From CBFDBT01 sp965603115 (GTDB lineage: Bacteria; Pseudomonadota; Alphaproteobacteria; Sphingomonadales; Kordiimonadaceae): 9,462 bases of DNA. The notes under the pieces are model-generated. The model had not been told where the DNA came from. It did no database searches and saw only the letters and a program-made list of their open reading frames with translations. Below, piece after piece: positions 7,075 through 9,462 of the stretch. The first letter of the stretch is position 1, and each line of letters opens with the position of its first letter. The translations under genes were made by a program, and so were the position numbers. The stretch spans positions 1 to 9,462 of the forward strand of contig CBFDBT010000106.1 in NCBI GenBank assembly GCA_965603115.1, written 5' to 3'.

Positions 7075-7106
7075 AAAAACCCCGCCGAGATTACTCTCAA
7101 ACGGGG
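7075..7106 (-). terminator. Rho-independent terminator of the aminopeptidase gene
   Basis: Minus-strand hairpin CCCCG/CGGGG with an inner stem TGAGA/TCTCG closed by a GTAA loop and followed by five T. It lies 34 nt after the aminopeptidase stop. It is nearly identical to the rRNA operon terminator at 8818-8850. Confidence 0.88.
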
Positions 7107-7139
7107 CTTAAAATGGGCTATTCAAGCACAGACCTTACA

Positions 7140-8693
7140 CTATTTTATTTCATAATGTTCTTTGATATAGGCATTGAGCAATTTAATACCAAAGGCTCGA
7201 GAACCAGGTGAAGCCTTTGTTGGTGTCGGCTTATCAGAGTAAGCAATGCCCGCAATATCTAAGTGCGCCCATTTCGTATTTTCCCGCACAAAAGTGGCAA
7301 GAAAGGCTGCTCCAGCACTAGCACCAGGAGCATTCGGTCCTGAATTCATCACATCAGCTACATTATTTTCTATCGCTTTAAAATGATTAGCATTCAAAGG
7401 CAGTTGCCACAGTTCATCACCTGTTTTTTCGCCCACCATCACAAACTTTTTGGCTAAATCATTGTGGCGAGAAAATAGTGCAGCATAATCACCCCCTAAA
7501 GCCCTTCTCGCTGAGCCCGTTAAGGTTGCAAGGTTAATGAGCAATTGTGGGTTATATGTGATATCACCGTAATACAGACCATCAGCTAAAACCAAACGCC
7601 CTTCTGCATCAGTTGAGCGAATTTGAATGGTTTTGCCAGACATAGAGGTTACAATATCACCTGGCCTTTGCGCATTCGCACTCGGCATATTTTCTGCTAG
7701 TGCTGCAATTCCAACTAAATTTACTTTTGCACCGCGCCCAGCAAGAGCATGGATAGTGCCTATAGCACTAGCTGCGCCAGACATATCAAACTTCATATTC
7801 CACATGTTGGGTGGATTTTTTAAACTTATGCCACCTGTGTCAAACGTAATACCCTTACCTACTATCACAATAGGCTCTTCATCTCTTTCACCTCCCCAAT
7901 ATTCTACAATCATCATGCGAGGTGGGCGTTTACTACCTCGACCCACACCATATATAGCTCCCATGCCAAGCTTTAGCATTTTCTCTTCATCAATGACTTT
8001 TATGGTGACATTTTCCATACCCTTAAAATGATCGCGCCACCTCTTAACAAAAGACTGCGGATAAATCACATTAGCAGGTTCATTTGAGACATCACGCGTA
8101 TACCACATTGCATTAGCAACTGGGTTTAGTTCCGCTTTAAAGATTTTCTCAGCTTTCGCGTAGCTATTACTGAAAAATGTGAGCTTTTCTTGACTTTTCT
8201 GACGCTTCTTCTGCGTGTAATATTTATCAAAATAATAACTACCCAATTTAGCTCCAAATGCAAGCTGAGCAAGAGCCTCTGCAGAAACATCAAAATTCAT
8301 TGCTGGGGCTATTTTAAAAGCATTAACAGCCTTTTGCACAGCGTTACCACCAACATTTTGCCATTCCAGATCACTCAGACCAGTTTCTTTGTTGCCTAAG
8401 CCCACAAGCAATATTTGATTGTAGCTTGACCCCATAGGCGCTGTCACAACCTTAACACTCATGGCTTTACCATCAAAAGCAGCGGCTTTTACGGCATGAA
8501 GAAGGCCACCTTTTGTTTGTATATCTAGTAGTTGAGCAAAACTGCCAAGCTCTTCTCCTTCATGAATACCTATAACAATATTACCCCCAACAGGCGCAGT
8601 GCTTGTGAAGGCAACTTTTGTCTGAGCAAATGTTGAGCTTGATACTATTATGAGCGCAAGCAAACTGCTTATTAAAGATATTGATTTGTACAA
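7140..8693 (-). CDS. Leucyl aminopeptidase family M17, with export signal
   Basis: Two-metal aminopeptidase releasing N-terminal residues from peptides; 517 aa, close to the usual about 500. Residues 1-23 look like a Sec signal peptide (Lys3, hydrophobic 5-19, cleavage after TFA before Gln24), so unlike classical PepA this one is predicted to be exported. Catalytic residues align to E. coli PepA with an offset of 10: Lys280 and Asp285 in VGKGITFDTGG, Lys292, Asp303 in MKFDMSGAA, and Asp362, Glu364 and Arg366 in STDAEGRL. The family signature normally reads NTDAEGRL, so Ser360 replaces Asn; the metal ligands are intact. The start is TTG at 8693, supported by AGGAG 6 nt upstream and by the signal peptide beginning there; the next in-frame Met is at 78. 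It lies downstream of the rRNA operon terminator and is followed by its own terminator. Family call is secure. Confidence 0.94.
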   Translation of the reverse strand: MYKSISLISSLLALIIVSSSTFAQTKVAFTSTAPVGGNIVIGIHEGEELGSFAQLLDIQTKGGLLHAVKAAAFDGKAMSVKVVTAPMGSSYNQILLVGLGNKETGLSDLEWQNVGGNAVQKAVNAFKIAPAMNFDVSAEALAQLAFGAKLGSYYFDKYYTQKKRQKSQEKLTFFSNSYAKAEKIFKAELNPVANAMWYTRDVSNEPANVIYPQSFVKRWRDHFKGMENVTIKVIDEEKMLKLGMGAIYGVGRGSKRPPRMMIVEYWGGERDEEPIVIVGKGITFDTGGISLKNPPNMWNMKFDMSGAASAIGTIHALAGRGAKVNLVGIAALAENMPSANAQRPGDIVTSMSGKTIQIRSTDAEGRLVLADGLYYGDITYNPQLLINLATLTGSARRALGGDYAALFSRHNDLAKKFVMVGEKTGDELWQLPLNANHFKAIENNVADVMNSGPNAPGASAGAAFLATFVRENTKWAHLDIAGIAYSDKPTPTKASPGSRAFGIKLLNAYIKEHYEIK

Positions 8694-8817
8694 GGTATTC
8701 TCCTGTTCTTCTATTCTCTATACTTATATATTGTGCTGTTATAGACGAAAGTGCCCGAAATACACTTCAAATCGTCACTATATAACAGAAATTTAGCTTT
8801 TAATTGTTGTGATATAT
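8694..8817 (-). other. AT-rich leader/promoter region of the aminopeptidase gene
   Basis: Gap between the rRNA terminator and the TTG start. It contains AT-rich -10-like tracts (TATAAC, TATATA on the minus strand) but no pair with good -35 spacing that I would name. The ribosome site CAGGAG ends 6 nt before the start codon. Confidence 0.4.
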
Positions 8818-8850
8818 AAAAAACCCCGCTGAGATTGCTCTCAAACGGGG
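8818..8850 (-). terminator. Rho-independent terminator of the rRNA operon
   Basis: Minus-strand hairpin CCCCG/CGGGG with an inner TGAGA/TCTCA stem and a GCAA tetraloop, then six T (8818-8823). It begins about 40 nt after the 5S end. Flanking T residues at 8851-8854 could extend the stem against the U tract. Confidence 0.9.
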
Positions 8851-8890
8851 TTTTAGAATTGATTTTGTGAATGTCTTACGTATCAGTAGA

Positions 8891-9004
8891 TCTGGCGGCG
8901 ACCTACTCTTCCGCGGCTTAAGCCGAAGTACCATCGGCGCGGAGGCCTTTCACTACCGAGTTCGAGATGGGATCGGGTGGGACAACCTTGCTATAACCAC
9001 CAGA
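8891..9004 (-). rRNA. rrf: 5S ribosomal RNA
   Basis: About 114 nt with complementary ends (TCTGGTGG at the 5' end, CCGCCAGA at the 3' end) and the typical 5S core CCCGATCCCATCTCGAACTC. Two further flanking bases on each side (GA/TC) can pair, so the ends are accurate to a few nt. It is the last gene of the rRNA operon in this window; no tRNA is seen between it and the terminator. Confidence 0.96.
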
Positions 9005-9310
9005 TCAACTGATAGGTAAGAAGTATGAGAAGATTATATAGCCTCAGACGCCGGCGGGATATCCATCCCTTAGGCTTTCCAGCCTATCGGCTGCCTCCTG
9101 CTTAGTCGGTACGCTTTCTTACGAAAGCTAGTTATCCGAGCAAGCTTGCTTGTGAGGCAAGGCCAAGGGCCGTCATGCGTTAGCATGGAAAAGCCTTAGT
9201 GGCGTTTGAACGATAATAATCTTATCAAGTATTTTTTTGCGTTAATATTTAACAATCTAAGTATCTTCATAGGTTTATGAGTTTTAATCTCTGTCTATGA
9301 TGACGTTATC
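9005..9310 (-). other. 23S-5S rRNA spacer
   Basis: About 306 nt between the 23S 3' end and 5S with no tRNA or ORF. More than half of it (9034-9212) is the structured repeat copy B. The remaining 9213-9310 is AT-rich, probably the region whose pairing partner upstream of 23S forms the 23S processing stem, which is outside the window. Confidence 0.8.
9034..9212 (-). repeat. Structured dispersed repeat, copy B, inside the rRNA spacer
   Basis: About 179 bp, read on the minus strand from 9212. It carries the same five blocks in the same order as copy A: first block 9187-9212 (3 differences in 26), GCCTTGCCTCAC 9152-9163, CGGATA 9133-9138, TGGAAAGCCTAAG 9069-9081, and CGCCGGCGnnnGAGGC plus TAnATAA 9034-9056. 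Between the blocks lie perfect hairpins unrelated in sequence to those of copy A: CATGC-TAAC-GCATG (9174-9187), the palindrome AGCAAGCTTGCT (9139-9150), GCTTTC-GTAA-GAAAGC (9113-9128), CAGCC-GATA-GGCTG (9080-9093) and GGGAT-GGAT-ATCCC (9056-9069). The outer stem pairs AGGCTTTTCC (9187-9196) with GGAAAGCCT (9072-9080) with one bulge. It is transcribed as part of the rRNA precursor, in the sense orientation. Confidence 0.85.

Positions 9311-9462
<152 letters not shown>

Noticed and set aside
9005..9310. tRNA gene in the 23S-5S spacer
   Set aside because: The hairpins there do not form a cloverleaf: no T-arm GGTTCGA-like motif and no acceptor stem; the region is explained by the dispersed repeat.

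Overview
This window looks like a bacterial chromosome segment from a marine-type alphaproteobacterium of moderate GC. The 3' end of the 23S rRNA and the 5S rRNA read as alphaproteobacterial, and the gene set (eukaryote-type deoC next to a two-domain aldehyde dehydrogenase, plus lipoprotein hydrolases) fits that class. I cannot fix the order or genus from sequence alone.

Layout, left to right. Positions 1-4822 hold a minus-strand operon read from right to left: a lipoprotein alkaline phosphatase (3323-4822), deoxyribose-phosphate aldolase deoC (2337-3302) and an ALDH16-like two-domain aldehyde dehydrogenase (1-2323, cut by the window edge). The gaps are only 20 and 13 nt. A divergent promoter region of about 210 bp separates this operon from a plus-strand lipoprotein membrane dipeptidase of family M19 (5033-6244). 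A gene-free stretch (6245-6557) follows, holding a structured repeat and a bidirectional terminator. Next come dtd (D-aminoacyl-tRNA deacylase, minus, 6558-7004) and an exported M17 leucyl aminopeptidase (minus, 7140-8693, TTG start). The right end is the distal part of an rRNA operon on the minus strand: the 23S 3' end (9311-9462), a long 23S-5S spacer, 5S (8891-9004) and a terminator.

How the genes fit together. Three enzymes carry export signals (phosphatase and dipeptidase as lipoproteins, the aminopeptidase with a Sec signal), which suggests scavenging of phosphate esters and peptides outside the cytoplasm. DeoC cleaves deoxyribose 5-phosphate to glyceraldehyde 3-phosphate and acetaldehyde, and the adjacent aldehyde dehydrogenase is a natural candidate to oxidise the acetaldehyde. 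This gives an inferred DNA/nucleotide-catabolism operon.

The most unusual feature is a family of structured repeats of about 180-205 bp. One copy (6253-6456) starts 8 nt after the dipeptidase stop codon. The other (9034-9212) lies inside the 23S-5S rRNA spacer, in inverted orientation relative to the first but sense to the rRNA transcript. The copies share five conserved sequence blocks in the same order. The segments between blocks differ in sequence and length, yet they form hairpins at comparable places. I do not recognise this as a named family. A second small repeat is a terminator hairpin with a GNRA-type loop, used almost unchanged after both the aminopeptidase gene and the rRNA operon.
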